A stretch of DNA of 64,000 bases from Tragulus kanchil (lineage: Eukaryota; Chordata; Mammalia; Artiodactyla; Tragulidae): contig JAIOJX010000026.1 in the NCBI GenBank assembly GCA_022376925.1, forward strand, positions 254,259,330-254,323,329, in the 5' to 3' direction. A model generated the notes under the pieces. It did no database searches, was not told the origin of the DNA, and saw nothing but the letters and a program-made list of their open reading frames with translations. Below are positions 23,990 to 35,909 of this stretch, one piece after another; positions within the stretch are counted from its first letter, which is position 1, and every line of letters starts with the position of its first letter. The position numbers and the translations under genes are program-made.

Positions 23990-24435
23990 TGTTAGTCCAT
24001 TCTGGCAGCCAAAACAAATTACCACAGACTGGGTGGCTTATAAACAACAGAAATTTATTTTCTCGGTCCTGGAGACTGGGAACTCCAAGATTCAGTTGCT
24101 GACAGATTCAATGTCTGGTGAAAATCTGCTTCCTAAATCAGTGTTCTCACATGGTGGAAGGGAGTGAGAGAGCTCCCCCATTCTCTTTTATAAGGGCACC
24201 AATTCCATTGTTACAGCTCCACCCTTAGGGTCTGTCCACATCCTGCATTGGCCATCAGTGTGTGTGTGCTCAGTCAGTGTGTGTGTGCTCAGTTCAACTC
24301 TTTGTGGCCCCATGGACTGTAGTCCACCAGGCACCTCTGTCCATGGAATTCTGGAGTGGGCTGCCATTTCTAATCACCTCCCAAAGATCCACCTCCTAAT
24401 GCTCTTACAGCAGAGGATAGAATTGGGTGGGTCTC
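23990..24435 (+). mobile_element. Ancient L1M/MER-type repeat split by a SINE
   Basis: Carries the old mammalian phrases TTAGTCCATTCTGGCAGCCA, accacagactgggtggctta, acagaaatttattttctc and, after the SINE, aatcacctcccaaagatcc. The nested Bov-A is at about 24259-24370. Confidence 0.6.
24259..24370 (-). mobile_element. Bov-A SINE fragment
   Basis: Reverse fragment beginning with a (TG)n/GCTCAGTCAGTG motif and running through CCCCATGGACTGTAGTCCAC to CTGCCATTTC. Truncated, no tRNA head. It inserted into the older repeat around it. Confidence 0.75.
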
Positions 24436-24532
24436 ATAAACAGCCAAGAGAAATACTGAAGCATTTTATGAAAATCATTTGGAGGCACAGGAAACAAAAC
24501 CAATCACTGGACTCACAAAAGAAGAGCATGTG

Positions 24533-24744
24533 TGCATGCTCAGTCACCAAGTCATGTCCAGCTCTTTGCAACCCCATGGACTGTGCCTGCCAGGCTCCTT
24601 TATCCTTGGGATTCTCCAGGCAAGAACACTGGGTTGCCATTTCCTCCTCCAGGGGAGCTTCCCAACTCAAGGATCAAAACTGTGTCTCCTACATCTCCTG
24701 TATTGGTAGGCAAATTCTTTACCACTGAGCCACTTGGGAAGCCA
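24533..24744 (-). mobile_element. Bov-tA SINE (copy 1)
   Basis: Reverse full-length Bov-tA from GCTCAGTCACCAAGTCATGT to the head ACCACTGAGCCACTTGGGAA. Open frames of 60-110 codons that cross it on both strands are SINE-derived, not genes. Confidence 0.85.
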
Positions 24745-25524
24745 CATATAGCAGAGAGATACCTGCAAATTGTAGAGGCCTTATTCATGGAACTGAGAAG
24801 GAGAAATGGGGTCCTTCCTTCCTTTTTCAGTTTGGGAAAGCCTGGCTTTTCACTTACTGAAATGAGTTAGTAACTCTGTGCCTTGAATTTTTAGAAAGTG
24901 AAAAGTTATTCAAATTTAGCATGATTATAAGGAAATTCACAGTAAATCACTGTGCACCTTTGTCTCCTTGAAATACAAAGAGCTCCTGCTTAGTATTCAA
25001 TGTAGTATGATTCTTAATGATAGCCAACCCTAGGAGGACCACCATATTCCACACTCAGAGGCCTTAACTCAGTGGTATGCACTGTGCATTCATTTCCTCA
25101 TCATCTAATCAACTCTGTAGCATTTTACCCTACGGCGCCTCTAAAGTATTCTTCCCCCATACCCATCATCTTGTTCTAATCATGAGAAAAATATCAGACA
25201 AACTGAAATTGAAAGACATTTTACGAGATACAAACCAGTGCTTTTCAAACTGTCGAGGTCATGAAAAACAAGGGAAAACGGAGAAACTGCCACAGACCAG
25301 AGGAGATTAAGAAGATATGACAACTAAATGCAATGTGGTGTCTTAGATGGAATTCTGGCCCAGAGGAAGGGCATGAGTGGGAAGCTCATGAAATCCAAAT
25401 AAAATCTATAGCTTAGGTAAGAGCAATGCATCCCTGTTTTGACAAAAGTGTTATGGTTATGTGAGATGTTAACAACAGAGGAAACCAGGCAAAGAGTTTA
25501 TGGAACTTTCTGTAGTCTTTGCAG
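24745..25524. other. Intergenic DNA, nothing recognised (repeated at 25834-26614)
   Basis: No gene seen. The 77-codon frame at 25077-25310 has no recognisable motif and is most likely chance. Confidence 0.5.
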
Positions 25525-25621
25525 ATAAACAGCCAAGAGAAATACTGAAGCATTTTATGAAAATCATTTGGAGGCACAGGAAACAAAACCAATCACTGGA
25601 CTCACAAAAGAAGAGCATGTG

Positions 25622-25833
25622 TGCATGCTCAGTCACCAAGTCATGTCCAGCTCTTTGCAACCCCATGGACTGTGCCTGCCAGGCTCCTTTATCCTTGGGA
25701 TTCTCCAGGCAAGAACACTGGGTTGCCATTTCCTCCTCCAGGGGAGCTTCCCAACTCAAGGATCAAAACTGTGTCTCCTACATCTCCTGTATTGGTAGGC
25801 AAATTCTTTACCACTGAGCCACTTGGGAAGCCA
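25622..25833 (-). mobile_element. Bov-tA SINE (copy 2)
   Basis: Identical duplicate of 24533-24744 from tandem duplication 7. Confidence 0.85.
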
Positions 25834-26616
25834 CATATAGCAGAGAGATACCTGCAAATTGTAGAGGCCTTATTCATGGAACTGAGAAGGAGAAATGGGG
25901 TCCTTCCTTCCTTTTTCAGTTTGGGAAAGCCTGGCTTTTCACTTACTGAAATGAGTTAGTAACTCTGTGCCTTGAATTTTTAGAAAGTGAAAAGTTATTC
26001 AAATTTAGCATGATTATAAGGAAATTCACAGTAAATCACTGTGCACCTTTGTCTCCTTGAAATACAAAGAGCTCCTGCTTAGTATTCAATGTAGTATGAT
26101 TCTTAATGATAGCCAACCCTAGGAGGACCACCATATTCCACACTCAGAGGCCTTAACTCAGTGGTATGCACTGTGCATTCATTTCCTCATCATCTAATCA
26201 ACTCTGTAGCATTTTACCCTACGGCGCCTCTAAAGTATTCTTCCCCCATACCCATCATCTTGTTCTAATCATGAGAAAAATATCAGACAAACTGAAATTG
26301 AAAGACATTTTACGAGATACAAACCAGTGCTTTTCAAACTGTCGAGGTCATGAAAAACAAGGGAAAACGGAGAAACTGCCACAGACCAGAGGAGATTAAG
26401 AAGATATGACAACTAAATGCAATGTGGTGTCTTAGATGGAATTCTGGCCCAGAGGAAGGGCATGAGTGGGAAGCTCATGAAATCCAAATAAAATCTATAG
26501 CTTAGGTAAGAGCAATGCATCCCTGTTTTGACAAAAGTGTTATGGTTATGTGAGATGTTAACAACAGAGGAAACCAGGCAAAGAGTTTATGGGAACTTTC
26601 TGTAGTCTTTGCAGAT

Positions 26617-27400
26617 TTTTATAAATATATACTTACTCCAAAACAAAAACTTTATAAAGGATTAAAAAGTTTAGTTTTCCTTAACTTCCTGGATCCCAAT
26701 CTAACTAGGCTTCTTTGATCAAGCAACTTGATAACAGGCTTTAGACAACAACAACACAAAGCTCCAAATTTTGTTTTACATTATCTGTGGCCCCCTAGAG
26801 AATCTGACCTAAATCAACATATTAGGCAGGAAGGAATCTTATGGTCTCAAGTGAGATAAATTTCAACTTGAAGCAACAAACAAATATGGGGATTTCTTGG
26901 TTTGTATAACTGAAAGTCCAGGGTTGCAGTGGCTCTAGAATAAAAAAAAAAAAAATGTCACCAGTTCTTCAGTTCAGCTCTTGGTCCTGCCTTCTGCTCT
27001 GTGCCTTCATCCTGAAGTCTTTTGTCATGACCCTCTGCAGATCCAGGCTCACATTCTTAGGAAGGGGAGGGGAGAATACAAACAATATACATATTAAGTA
27101 AATAATATTGACTTTTAGTGCATGGTGCATGCTTTTTACAAGAGCAAAAAAATGGAATGGAGGAAGGGGGATTGGGAGAGTTGACAGAAAGAGAAGTTAG
27201 AGTGTAAATTCAATGGCCAGAGCAGATCTCCTTTGTTAGGGGACTTAAGAGAAAAAACCAGAAGGAGTTAGCTAAATAATTATAAGAGGGAAGAACATTT
27301 TAAGAGCAAGCACAGCTAGATCAAACTCCCTGAAGTGGAAGCATGCCTGGTGTGTTCTCACAGCAGCAAACAAGACAATGTGACTGGAGCCGGGCGAGAG
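26617..27400. other. Intergenic DNA, nothing recognised
   Basis: Low-complexity A-run at about 26941-26955. Otherwise unique-looking, with no supported gene. Confidence 0.5.
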
Positions 27401-27555
27401 GGGAGAAGGGCAGTTGGGAGGGTCAGAGGGACATCAAGTAGCCATCTCATGGGTGGCCTTGTAGATGATTCAAAGAACTTTGGTTTTTACTGAGTGACAC
27501 GGGATTCATTGCAGGATGTTGAGCAGAGGAGTGTCATGCTCTGTTGTGGTGTTTT

Positions 27556-28093
27556 TGTAAGGCATGCTCAGTGAAGCACCCAACTCTGCTCGTGGTAGAT
27601 GAAAAAGAGGTTTATTAGGCTGACTTTACACCGGTGGGTCCAAGGCCTTCATTTAGCCAAGGACCCCGAGCAAAACTTGTGGCTCACATTTATACCTAAA
27701 ACCTATGTGTACAAATGCATCTCCCCAACCTCTAAGGTTGTCTAGGAGATATTAAGAAAAAAGTATGATTTGGTAACAATCACAATAGTACAATTGAAAA
27801 TCATCTAAGCATATTGCTTAGCCTGTCTGTAACATAAATTGATTAACTAAAATCACAAATGGCAATTTATCTTGTGACAGATATTTCATTTTCATGGCCA
27901 AGGGGAGGCATGGGTACGAGGTCTTCCTGGTCAGGTTCTCACCAGCCCCAGAGGCCTAGTTGACAGTTAATTTTTCATCTCCATGGCTACCCAGTCTAAA
28001 CATTGCTCAGAGTTCACTGAAAGTGTAACATGGAGTCTTCTTCGTCAAGATGGAGTCAGTTCAGTCAGGGCAGCCAGCTTCTTTCTTCCTTCA
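27556..28093 (-). mobile_element. Solo LTR of an endogenous retrovirus
   Basis: Minus-strand LTR-like block: a TATA-type box (TATAAA, complement at 27689-27694), an AATAAA signal (complement at 27611-27616) about 75 nt further, then the 3' end. No gag, pol or env sequence lies on either side, so it is a solo LTR. Boundaries are uncertain: the 5' side may extend to about 28253, where another CA-ending stretch occurs. I found no clean TSD. Class not assigned. Confidence 0.6.
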
Positions 28094-28306
28094 CCAGTAC
28101 AGGTTACATTCAGTAAAGACTAACAGGGAATAATCAATACTGACAGGGAGTAATTCAGTTTAACAAGTATATCACTTTTAGATAATGATCTTACAATCAC
28201 TTACAGGTAAATCTAAGTAAATTATTTCATATTATATGTCCCCTTTTACAGTGTAAACTACTGGCGATAAGGGTAAACAAGGGAGGCCAATAAGAAAGCT
28301 CTAGCA

Positions 28307-28352
28307 TCTATAAACAACAAAAGTCTGTGAAAATAAAAAGTAAAAATTAAAA
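28307..28352 (+). mobile_element. 46-bp 5'-truncated L1 3' end
   Basis: TATAAACAACAAAAGTCTGT followed by an A-rich tail resembles the last bases and tail of the ruminant L1 (compare L1-C near 30118-30162). It is flanked by a perfect 15-bp TSD, AAGAAAGCTCTAGCA, at 28292-28306 and 28353-28367. An extremely short but complete target-primed insertion. Confidence 0.75.
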
Positions 28353-28617
28353 AAGAAAGCTCTAGCAGTAATGCAAGTGGTTATAGTAACAGGTGAGGGA
28401 AATGCTGGTGGCTTGGCAGATGTGATAGGAGCAGAGGTGGTGAAAACTGGTAGGATTATACATACGTTCAGAAGAAAGAGCCTACCCAAATCCCTCGTGT
28501 ATTAGATGCAATGTTGCAGGGAAAAAAGGAAGTCAAGGTGTTTTGTCAGAGCAGTTGAAAAGGTGATATTGTCATCAGTGAGATGGAGAAGGCGGCAGGC
28601 TGAGCAAGTTTGAAAAT

Positions 28618-28633
28618 AAAATACAGGGTTTAG
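28618..28633. repeat. TSD of L1-C (partner at 30163-30178)
   Basis: AAAATACAGGGTTTAG versus AAAATATAGGGTCTAG: 14 of 16 match. Confidence 0.75.
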
Positions 28634-30162
28634 AGGGAGGGGACCAAGACGGTGGAGGAATGAGAGGAGGATTTCACCAGCTCCCCAATAGAATCACCAG
28701 AATTAATCAAGAAATGAACCACCACCAACAAATCGGCCTCTAGATGACAAAAGAAGTCCTTAGGTCTACCAGAATCGGAGAGCAAGAAGCCAGAACTTAC
28801 CCAGAGCTCCCATACCAGGGTTCGTACCCCAGCCCCTACACTGGACCAAGCAGAGAGAGCACTGGGAAGTGCACTGGGGCAAGTGAAAGCAGAGCTCAGC
28901 TTGAGAATCCTGCCAGGACAGTACAGGGACATTGGGCGCCAGGTGAGCTGAGACAACGCTAGTGGGGGTGTGAGAAACTGAACAGGGAAATCTCCCACGG
29001 GTCACAGTCCAGAAGCCCGGGTAGAGCCAGACGGGGAAGCTCACACCCGCATTTGGGGCAAGCATTGAGGCTTAAATACTTTTGTACAGCAAAAGAAATT
29101 ACAAAAAAGCTGAACAGACTGTCCACAGAATGGGAGAAAATCATAGCAAATGAAACAGACAAAGAAATAATCTCCAAAATCTACAAGCAACTCAGACAAC
29201 TCAGCACTGGAAAAATGAACAACCCAATCAAAAAATGGGGAAAAGACCTAAAGAGATATCTCACCGAAGAGGACATACAGATGACCAAAAAGCACATGAA
29301 ATGATGCTCAACTTCGCTTATAATTAGAGAAATGCAAATCAAAACTACATTGAGATATCACCTCATGCCAGTCAGAATGGCCATTATCAAAAACTCTATA
29401 GACAATAAATGCTAGAGAGGGTGCGGAGAAAAGGGAACACTCTTGCATTGCTGGTGGGAATGTAAATTGATACAGCTGCTATAGAAGACAGTGTGGAGAT
29501 TCCTTAAAAAACTAAAACTAGAAGCACCATACGACCCAGCAATCCCACTATTAGTCTTATACCCAGATGAAATCAAAACTGAAAGAAGCACCTCTACCCC
29601 CGGTGTTCATTGCAGCTCTCTATACAATAGCTAGAACATGGAAGCAACCTAGATGTCCATTGACGAATGAACGGATAAAAAAGCTCTGGTACGTATATAC
29701 AATGGAGTCCTTCTCAGTTGTAAAAAGAAATGCAGAAGAATCAGCCCTAATGAGGTGGATAGTTCTATAACCTATCATAAAAATTGAAGTAAGTCAAAAA
29801 GAGAAAGACAAGTACAATATACTAGCACATATATATGGAATCTAGTAAGAGTGCAATGATAACACACGCGGCAAAGCGATGGAAAAACATAGAGAACAGA
29901 CATATGGACACTGTGGGGAATGAACAGTGAGACATAGAGGGAGTAACATGGAAACCTGTACTATCATATGTGAAAAAGATAGCTATGGTCATTGCACTGC
30001 GGGAATAGGAGATCCTGGAGGGGTGCTGTGTGACGGCCTGGAGAGGTGAGATGAGGGGAAGTGGTAGGTGGGAGGGGGCCAGGGATATGCATATGACTCC
30101 TCTGGGAATATGCATGTCTGTGAACAACAAAGTTCTGTAAAAATTTAAAGATAATAATAATA
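28634..30162 (+). mobile_element. L1-C: internally deleted L1 with both ends
   Basis: About 1.5 kb. The first about 430 bp is the L1 5' end and 5'UTR (same start type as L1-A). At about 29069 it jumps to the C-terminal part of ORF2 and continues through the 3'UTR to an (AAT)n-type tail. ORF1, the endonuclease and the RT core are missing. Terminal structures and one TSD pair show that it inserted as a single deleted RNA/cDNA, or lost its middle later. Microhomology at the joint (CTTAAA-like) and no AG acceptor argue against simple splicing. Confidence 0.85.
29069..29770 (+). pseudogene. L1-C ORF2 C-terminal remnant
   Basis: Encodes the tail of ORF2p: [10 protein letters not shown] and [18 protein letters not shown] early, and IKKLWYVYTMESFSVVKRNA late. 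Frames break at about 29302, 29410 and 29590. The first Cys of the cysteine motif is followed by a stop-containing stretch. Non-functional. Confidence 0.8.
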
Positions 30163-30970
30163 AAAATATAGGGTCTAGTTTTGGACATAATAAAGATGAG
30201 GAAGAGGTAGTTGAATATAGGAAACTGTTAGTCAAGGAAAACAATTCTTGGCTTAGAAGTGTCAGCGTATAGACCATGTATCACTCAAGGTCCCAGCACG
30301 AAATGGAAGGCAGATTCAAACTGAATGACTGAAAAAAGAAATGTTTACATACGTGTGAGCAGGATTTAGGGAACACAACAAGGAAAGGTAGAGACTGACA
30401 AAGGTGAGAGCCTGCCTGGTGTGAAAAGGCAAGTGAAGGCAGTACTCATCAGGCTGAAGAGGGTGGGTGTGTGGAGCAGCAGTTTGACAATAAATGTGGC
30501 CTTCAGTGGACGAACGCTGCCTTCATTGGAGGACTGTGGCCAAACTCTCACAACCTGGCCATGAATAGACTCTCCAGCTAGCTTTCATTCTACCCTCCTA
30601 TCTTGTGCCATTGCCTCCCATTGGCCAAACCCAAAGGAAAAATAGAGGTCAAGGGAGCATATTTCTGTGCTTCCATGAGAGCAGGGTGGAAAAGGATGAA
30701 GAGTGAATCTAAAAAGACCAACAGGAAAGATGAAGCATACGTATTATTTAAAGCTGAAGTGTCTGGATGAGATTTGCAGAGGAGTGCGTGTGGATGAAAG
30801 ACCAGGAGGACTAAAGTCTGGGCCCTGGACATTATGGCATGAAAAGGAGCTGCAGATAGTGGAAAGCAGGGAAGGAAGCGGAAAATCAAGTGTGATGTCT
30901 GGGAAATCAGTGACTTGGGGCAAGAAAATATCTTTATTGAAAGTTGCTGGCAGCATCAGGTAAGATGAGG

Positions 30971-31765
30971 GCTGAAAACAAGCTATGCATTCCATAGCAT
31001 GAAGCTTACGGGTTCCGTGCACAGGAGCGGTACATGTGGAGTGTGTTGGCACAAGACTCACTGAGTCAAGTGAAGAAGAAATAGGATGATGGGACTCACC
31101 TGAGCGAAGTACTGTTTCAAGGAATTTTTTTCTGCAAAATAAGTAAGCAATAGGATGGTAGCCACCAAGGGAAGTGGAATCAGGAAAAGGCTTTGTTGTC
31201 GTTTGGTTTGGTTGTTTTGTCTTTAAAGAGAGAGAACTGACACCATGTTTGCCTTCTGAGCGGCATGATCTAATAGATAGATAATAATTGATGATGTAGG
31301 GGTGAGAGGAGAGGAATACTGGGCCGATACCTTCCCACTGTACAAAAGGGAAGAGAGCTGGTACAAAAACACACAATAAAGAAGATATTAGTACAGAACT
31401 CACAGGTCTGCAGTGAGAAGTGAAAGAAATAATGCACGAAGAACAGTTGTTGTCAGCCTAATAATAACAATTATAATTTTATAATTAGAGTTTTAATTAT
31501 TTTTTCTCATCTGCGGAAAGAAGCTGGTACAGACTTCTAAAGTTCTGCCCAACTCTAACAAGCTGTGAGATGAGATAACTTGGGAAGCTGCACGTGATGT
31601 CCACAGAAGACCTAATCTTCTAGCTGAGGTCATGAGGTCACTTGGTTATATTTGAAATGAAACATACATGCAACTTAAATTATACAATTCAACTGCAGGC
31701 ACCATAAGGAATTATAATGCCAGTGAGCCAATTGCTACAGCCAGAAAACAGTTAAGAAAAAAAAT
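30971..31765. other. Intergenic DNA, nothing recognised
   Basis: No supported gene. The 219-codon minus frame covering 30744-31403 starts inside the ancient repeat, has no domain that I recognise and is Ser/Leu/Pro-rich as expected for a chance frame. Confidence 0.45.
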
Positions 31766-33879
31766 CTTGGAACACCTGAGTCTCTAAGACTCTCTCAAAG
31801 CAATTGAGTCGTGCAGCGCCAACCCTAGACTGGGTTGCTATGTAAACTGTGCTCCATAAGGCATTTAAAGACTTAACACAAGTGGCTTGACGTTTAATCT
31901 TTTAATTCCATTGCTCCATAAGTTCCTTGTAGGTTCAGTGAACAAGGAATTTAGACATAATATTAGAAACCTATTTTCAGGAAAGGGCTTAGGCATGGAA
32001 AAAATGCCCTGCATTTTAGTGCACAAAAGAGACTCCAGACTAATCTCTAGATTTACTTGGTCTAAGGGTAATTCTCATGCAAGGATCCTGCTGCAAAGAC
32101 TCGTGCTTACACAGTAAATTGTCTGAGGTGTGCTCCCCTGTCATCAACTCTCCTTCCTCAGCATCCCCGAAGGCCTCCTTCATAAAAAGGGCTTGTGTAG
32201 ACAGGAAAGCTCACAAACCTGTCAATTTGGGTCATTTGCTCTGATGAAGCATCATGTGCCACTTATAGACTTGGGAATATTGGCACTTTCAAGCAGTAGA
32301 AGTAGTCACATAAACACGTTCTCCAGTCCAGGAGATGTTCCAACCAGTGACCACCTAGCCAAGCAGAATGAAGGTGGCTGTGCCCCCGAGGTGTCCCCAA
32401 GACCCCAGATGCACGTGCAGTGCTCTGTATGCTTGGCAAAAGCCGCACATACAGTGTTAAAGCAATTCTGCGACAATCTCAGAGGCTGATGGGATGAAGA
32501 CTAATTAAAGTCGTATAACCCACGGAGGCAAATAGATGTACTTCTGTGACGTTGAGAAAACACTTCACATACTGAATATGTGTACGTTAGCAGCCCTGTA
32601 AAAGATGGAGAAACAGAGTGTCAGGAAAACAAGTCACAATTTGTCCAGCCTGAATAACCAAAACTAGTTTACATATATCGGATTTAATTTTATTTTTATC
32701 GAGTCACTTGAGGGCAAGGCACATTTCACCTTAGAGCTTTGAGGAAATGCTGAATTTGCTCTCCTCACTCCCTCCTCCCCCTGGGAACTTGATGAGTTAC
32801 GTTTGCACGAATTTTTTAAAAACGGGCCAGCTAAAAAACAGTACTTGGAACACCTGAGTCTCTAAGACTCTCTCAAAGCAATTGAGTCGTGCAGCGCCAA
32901 CCCTAGACTGGGTTGCTATGTAAACTGTGCTCCATAAGGCATTTAAAGACTTAACACAAGTGGCTTGACGTTTAATCTTTTAATTCCATTGCTCCATAAG
33001 TTCCTTGTAGGTTCAGTGAACAAGGAATTTAGACATAATATTAGAAACCTATTTTCAGGAAAGGGCTTAGGCATGGAAAAAATGCCCTGCATTTTAGTGC
33101 ACAAAAGAGACTCCAGACTAATCTCTAGATTTACTTGGTCTAAGGGTAATTCTCATGCAAGGATCCTGCTGCAAAGACTCGTGCTTACACAGTAAATTGT
33201 CTGAGGTGTGCTCCCCTGTCATCAACTCTCCTTCCTCAGCATCCCCGAAGGCCTCCTTCATAAAAAGGGCTTGTGTAGACAGGAAAGCTCACAAACCTGT
33301 CAATTTGGGTCATTTGCTCTGATGAAGCATCATGTGCCACTTATAGACTTGGGAATATTGGCACTTTCAAGCAGTAGAAGTAGTCACATAAACACGTTCT
33401 CCAGTCCAGGAGATGTTCCAACCAGTGACCACCTAGCCAAGCAGAATGAAGGTGGCTGTGCCCCCGAGGTGTCCCCAAGACCCCAGATGCACGTGCAGTG
33501 CTCTGTATGCTTGGCAAAAGCCGCACATACAGTGTTAAAGCAATTCTGCGACAATCTCAGAGGCTGATGGGATGAAGACTAATTAAAGTCGTATAACCCA
33601 CGGAGGCAAATAGATGTACTTCTGTGACGTTGAGAAAACACTTCACATACTGAATATGTGTACGTTAGCAGCCCTGTAAAAGATGGAGAAACAGAGTGTC
33701 AGGAAAAACAAGTCACAATTTGTCCAGCCTGAATAACCAAAACTAGTTTACATATATCGGATTTAATTTTATTTTTATCGAGTCACTTGAGGGCAAGGCA
33801 CATTTCACCTTAGAGCTTTGAGGAAATGCTGAATTTGCTCTCCTCACTCCCTCCTCCCCCTGGGAACTTGATGAGTTAC
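31766..33879. repeat. Tandem duplication 8 (offset 1078-1079)
   Basis: 31766-32800 repeats at 32844-33879. A 43-base joint (32801-32843) contains a garbled version of the sequence that precedes copy 1 (about 31738-31765). One A is inserted in an A-run (GAAAACAAG versus GAAAAACAAG). The body is unique-looking DNA. Confidence 0.95.
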
Positions 33880-34220
33880 TTGACACTTCTCTAAAATAGC
33901 TTATCAGAATTTTCTTCAGTTTTTAATTTTCAGCTCCTTTAACTGTTCAGTCACTCTAGGCACTTGGACCAGGATTTATGACACTGGAAGGCCATGAGTT
34001 AAGTCACTGGGACAGGGGAACTTGTAATGAGCATGTGGCCCACACATGATGTCCCTAATTTCTTGTTTGGACAAAAAAGATAATTATCTGCACTTACATG
34101 TTCCTATCTGGAAAATCCAGACAATGATAATCCCTTCAAAGGAATGTGCTCCAAAATCGCTTCACATTTCTAGACACTAAATTTCACTGCTACCATTTTA
34201 TATTATTATATATATTATGC
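33880..34220. other. Intergenic DNA, nothing recognised
   Basis: Short unique-looking stretch without gene or repeat signatures. Confidence 0.5.
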
Positions 34221-34572
34221 TTTATTTCGATAATGGTACTGCCAAGGACTTTTCTTCTTTTCCCTCTAGTTCTGTTTATCATAGGGCTTAAACACAACAA
34301 CAACAAAAAACCTCATCTAAGGCTGCAGAGAGAAAAATACAAGGAAAGCATCTTTGGTATAGTAAAACAATTTTACTCTGAGCCATCAAGGCACAAAGGA
34401 GAGAGACAAATTGTGGTGTTTTATGACTTCAAGATAACTAACCTAAATTTCACTGATGTTTACAAGTGTTTTACATTAAGCCAAATACCACTGGTGCCTA
34501 TACAAGTGTATAAGAAATAAGAAAATTCTTCTAAAATAAAAATTTCTATTAGAACGGTTATTATACGTATTC

Positions 34573-34786
34573 TGCCAAGTGGCTCACTGGTAAAGAATCT
34601 GCCTGCCAATGCAGGCAACTCAGGAGACACTATTTTGGTCCCTGAGTCAGGAAGGTCCCCTGAAGGAGAAAAAGGCAGCCCAATCCAGTATTCTTGCCTG
34701 GAGAGTCCCACGGACAGAGAGGCTTGGTGGGCTATGGTCCATGGTGTCTAGAGTCAGACACAGCTTTGTGACTCCAATAACAACAA
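34573..34786 (+). mobile_element. Bov-tA SINE (copy 1)
   Basis: Head AAGTGGCTCACTGGTAAAGA, body CCAATCCAGTATTCTTGCCT, end near TGTGACTCCAATAACAAC. Differs from the duplicate at 35696-35909 at, for example, CCTGAGTCAGG/CCTGGGTCAGG and CACGGACAG/CACGGCCAG. Confidence 0.85.
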
Positions 34787-35343
34787 CTATTATGACGAGT
34801 TTGGAATTTTCATATCACTAATGTTCAGACCTGCCTATAGGACACCCAAGTAAAGTAGAATACCAGATAAATAACCTATCATTTTTAGTGTAAGTATGCC
34901 ACATGCAATACATGGAACACACGCTGAAAAATCACTTGTTTATGTGACACTCAGACTTAACTGGGCATCTTGTGTGTTATCTGCCACCCCTAAGCACATG
35001 CATCAAAATGCTTAAGGGCTGTCATTACCCTTGGTGAGGCCTGACTTGACACTAATACATGAGATAGTAGAGCTGGGGAGGGATGGGTAGCAGAGGCAGG
35101 AAGAACAACAAAGATGGAGCTTCTGCCCCTCTGTGCTCAGGCTGAAGTAGGTGAGCTCACACAGTGTTCCAAGGACCTGTGTGGAGCTGATGCTGAGGTC
35201 CTGGGAGCAGCAGCCCATGGGCTCAGTGGGGAATCCTGGCCTTGGATGCCAGAGGAATTCCAGACTTTACCTCTCAGGTGAAAAGTTTTAACTCTTGCAG
35301 CCAAATAGAACTAAACAAGGCCAAGTGGCCTGATATACAAATG
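34787..35343. other. Intergenic DNA, nothing recognised (repeated at 35910-36468)
   Basis: No gene seen. Frames of about 70 codons carry no recognisable motif. Confidence 0.5.
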
Positions 35344-35695
35344 TTTATTTCGATAATGGTACTGCCAAGGACTTTTCTTCTTTTCCCTCTAGTTCTGTTT
35401 ATCATAGGGCTTAAACACAACAACAACAAAAAACCTCATCTAAGGCTGCAGAGAGAAAAATACAAGGAAAGCATCTTTGGTATAGTAAAACAATTTTACT
35501 CTGAGCCATCAAGGCACAAAGGAGAGAGACAAATTGTGGTGTTTTATGACTTCAAGATAACTAACCTAAATTTCACTGATGTTTACAAGTGTTTTACATT
35601 AAGCCAAATACCACTGGTGCCTATACAAGTGTATAAGAAATAAGAAAATTCTTCTAAAATAAAAATTTCTATTAGAACGGTTATTATACGTATTC

Positions 35696-35909
35696 TGCCA
35701 AGTGGCTCACTGGTAAAGAATCTGCCTGCCAATGCAGGCAACTCAGGAGACACTATTTTGGTCCCTGGGTCAGGAAGGGCCCCTGAAGGAGAAGAAGGCA
35801 GCCCAATCCAGTATTCTTGCCTGGAGAGGCCCACGGCCAGAGAGGCTTGGTGGGCTATGGTCCATGGTGTCTAGAGTCAGACACAGCTTTGTGACTCCAA
35901 TAACAACAA
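35696..35909 (+). mobile_element. Bov-tA SINE (copy 2)
   Basis: Duplicate of 34573-34786 from tandem duplication 9, with SINE-restricted base differences. Confidence 0.85.

Larger units (their letters stand above)
24436..26614. repeat. Tandem duplication 7 (offset 1089)
   Basis: 24436-25524 repeats at 25525-26614, joined at ATAAACAG. The only difference noticed is TTTATGGAAC versus TTTATGGGAAC near the end. The copied block contains a Bov-tA and unrecognised DNA. Confidence 0.95.
27400..30970 (+). mobile_element. Ancient mammalian repeat split by three later insertions
   Basis: Scattered pieces keep the order of one old repeat: TTGAGCAGAGGAGTGTCATG (about 27519), agcagtaatgcaagtggt (about 28363), gttttggacataataaagatg (about 30178), ctggatgagatttgcagagg (about 30763) and a gcatcaggtaagatgaggg-like end (about 30954). 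An ERV LTR, a 46-bp L1 scrap and L1-C lie between the pieces. The family name is uncertain. Confidence 0.45.

Noticed and set aside
24258..24870. Overlapping 112- and 156-codon frames on the plus strand
   Set aside because: They run through Bov-A and Bov-tA SINEs. The residues are translated SINE sequence (for example CNPMD and LGFSRQEHW motifs common to many SINE copies).
27556..28093. A complete endogenous provirus
   Set aside because: Only LTR-type signals are present. No gag, pol or env similarity and no second LTR in the flanks.
30744..31403. 219-codon minus frame
   Set aside because: Starts within an ancient repeat and has no recognisable domain. Ser/Leu/Pro-rich composition suits a chance frame. 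No splice or UTR signals seen.
32130..32489. 119-codon open frame (repeated identically at 33208-33567)
   Set aside because: The second copy only reflects tandem duplication 8. No domain, no conserved start context, no neighbouring gene structure. Length is within chance for this region.
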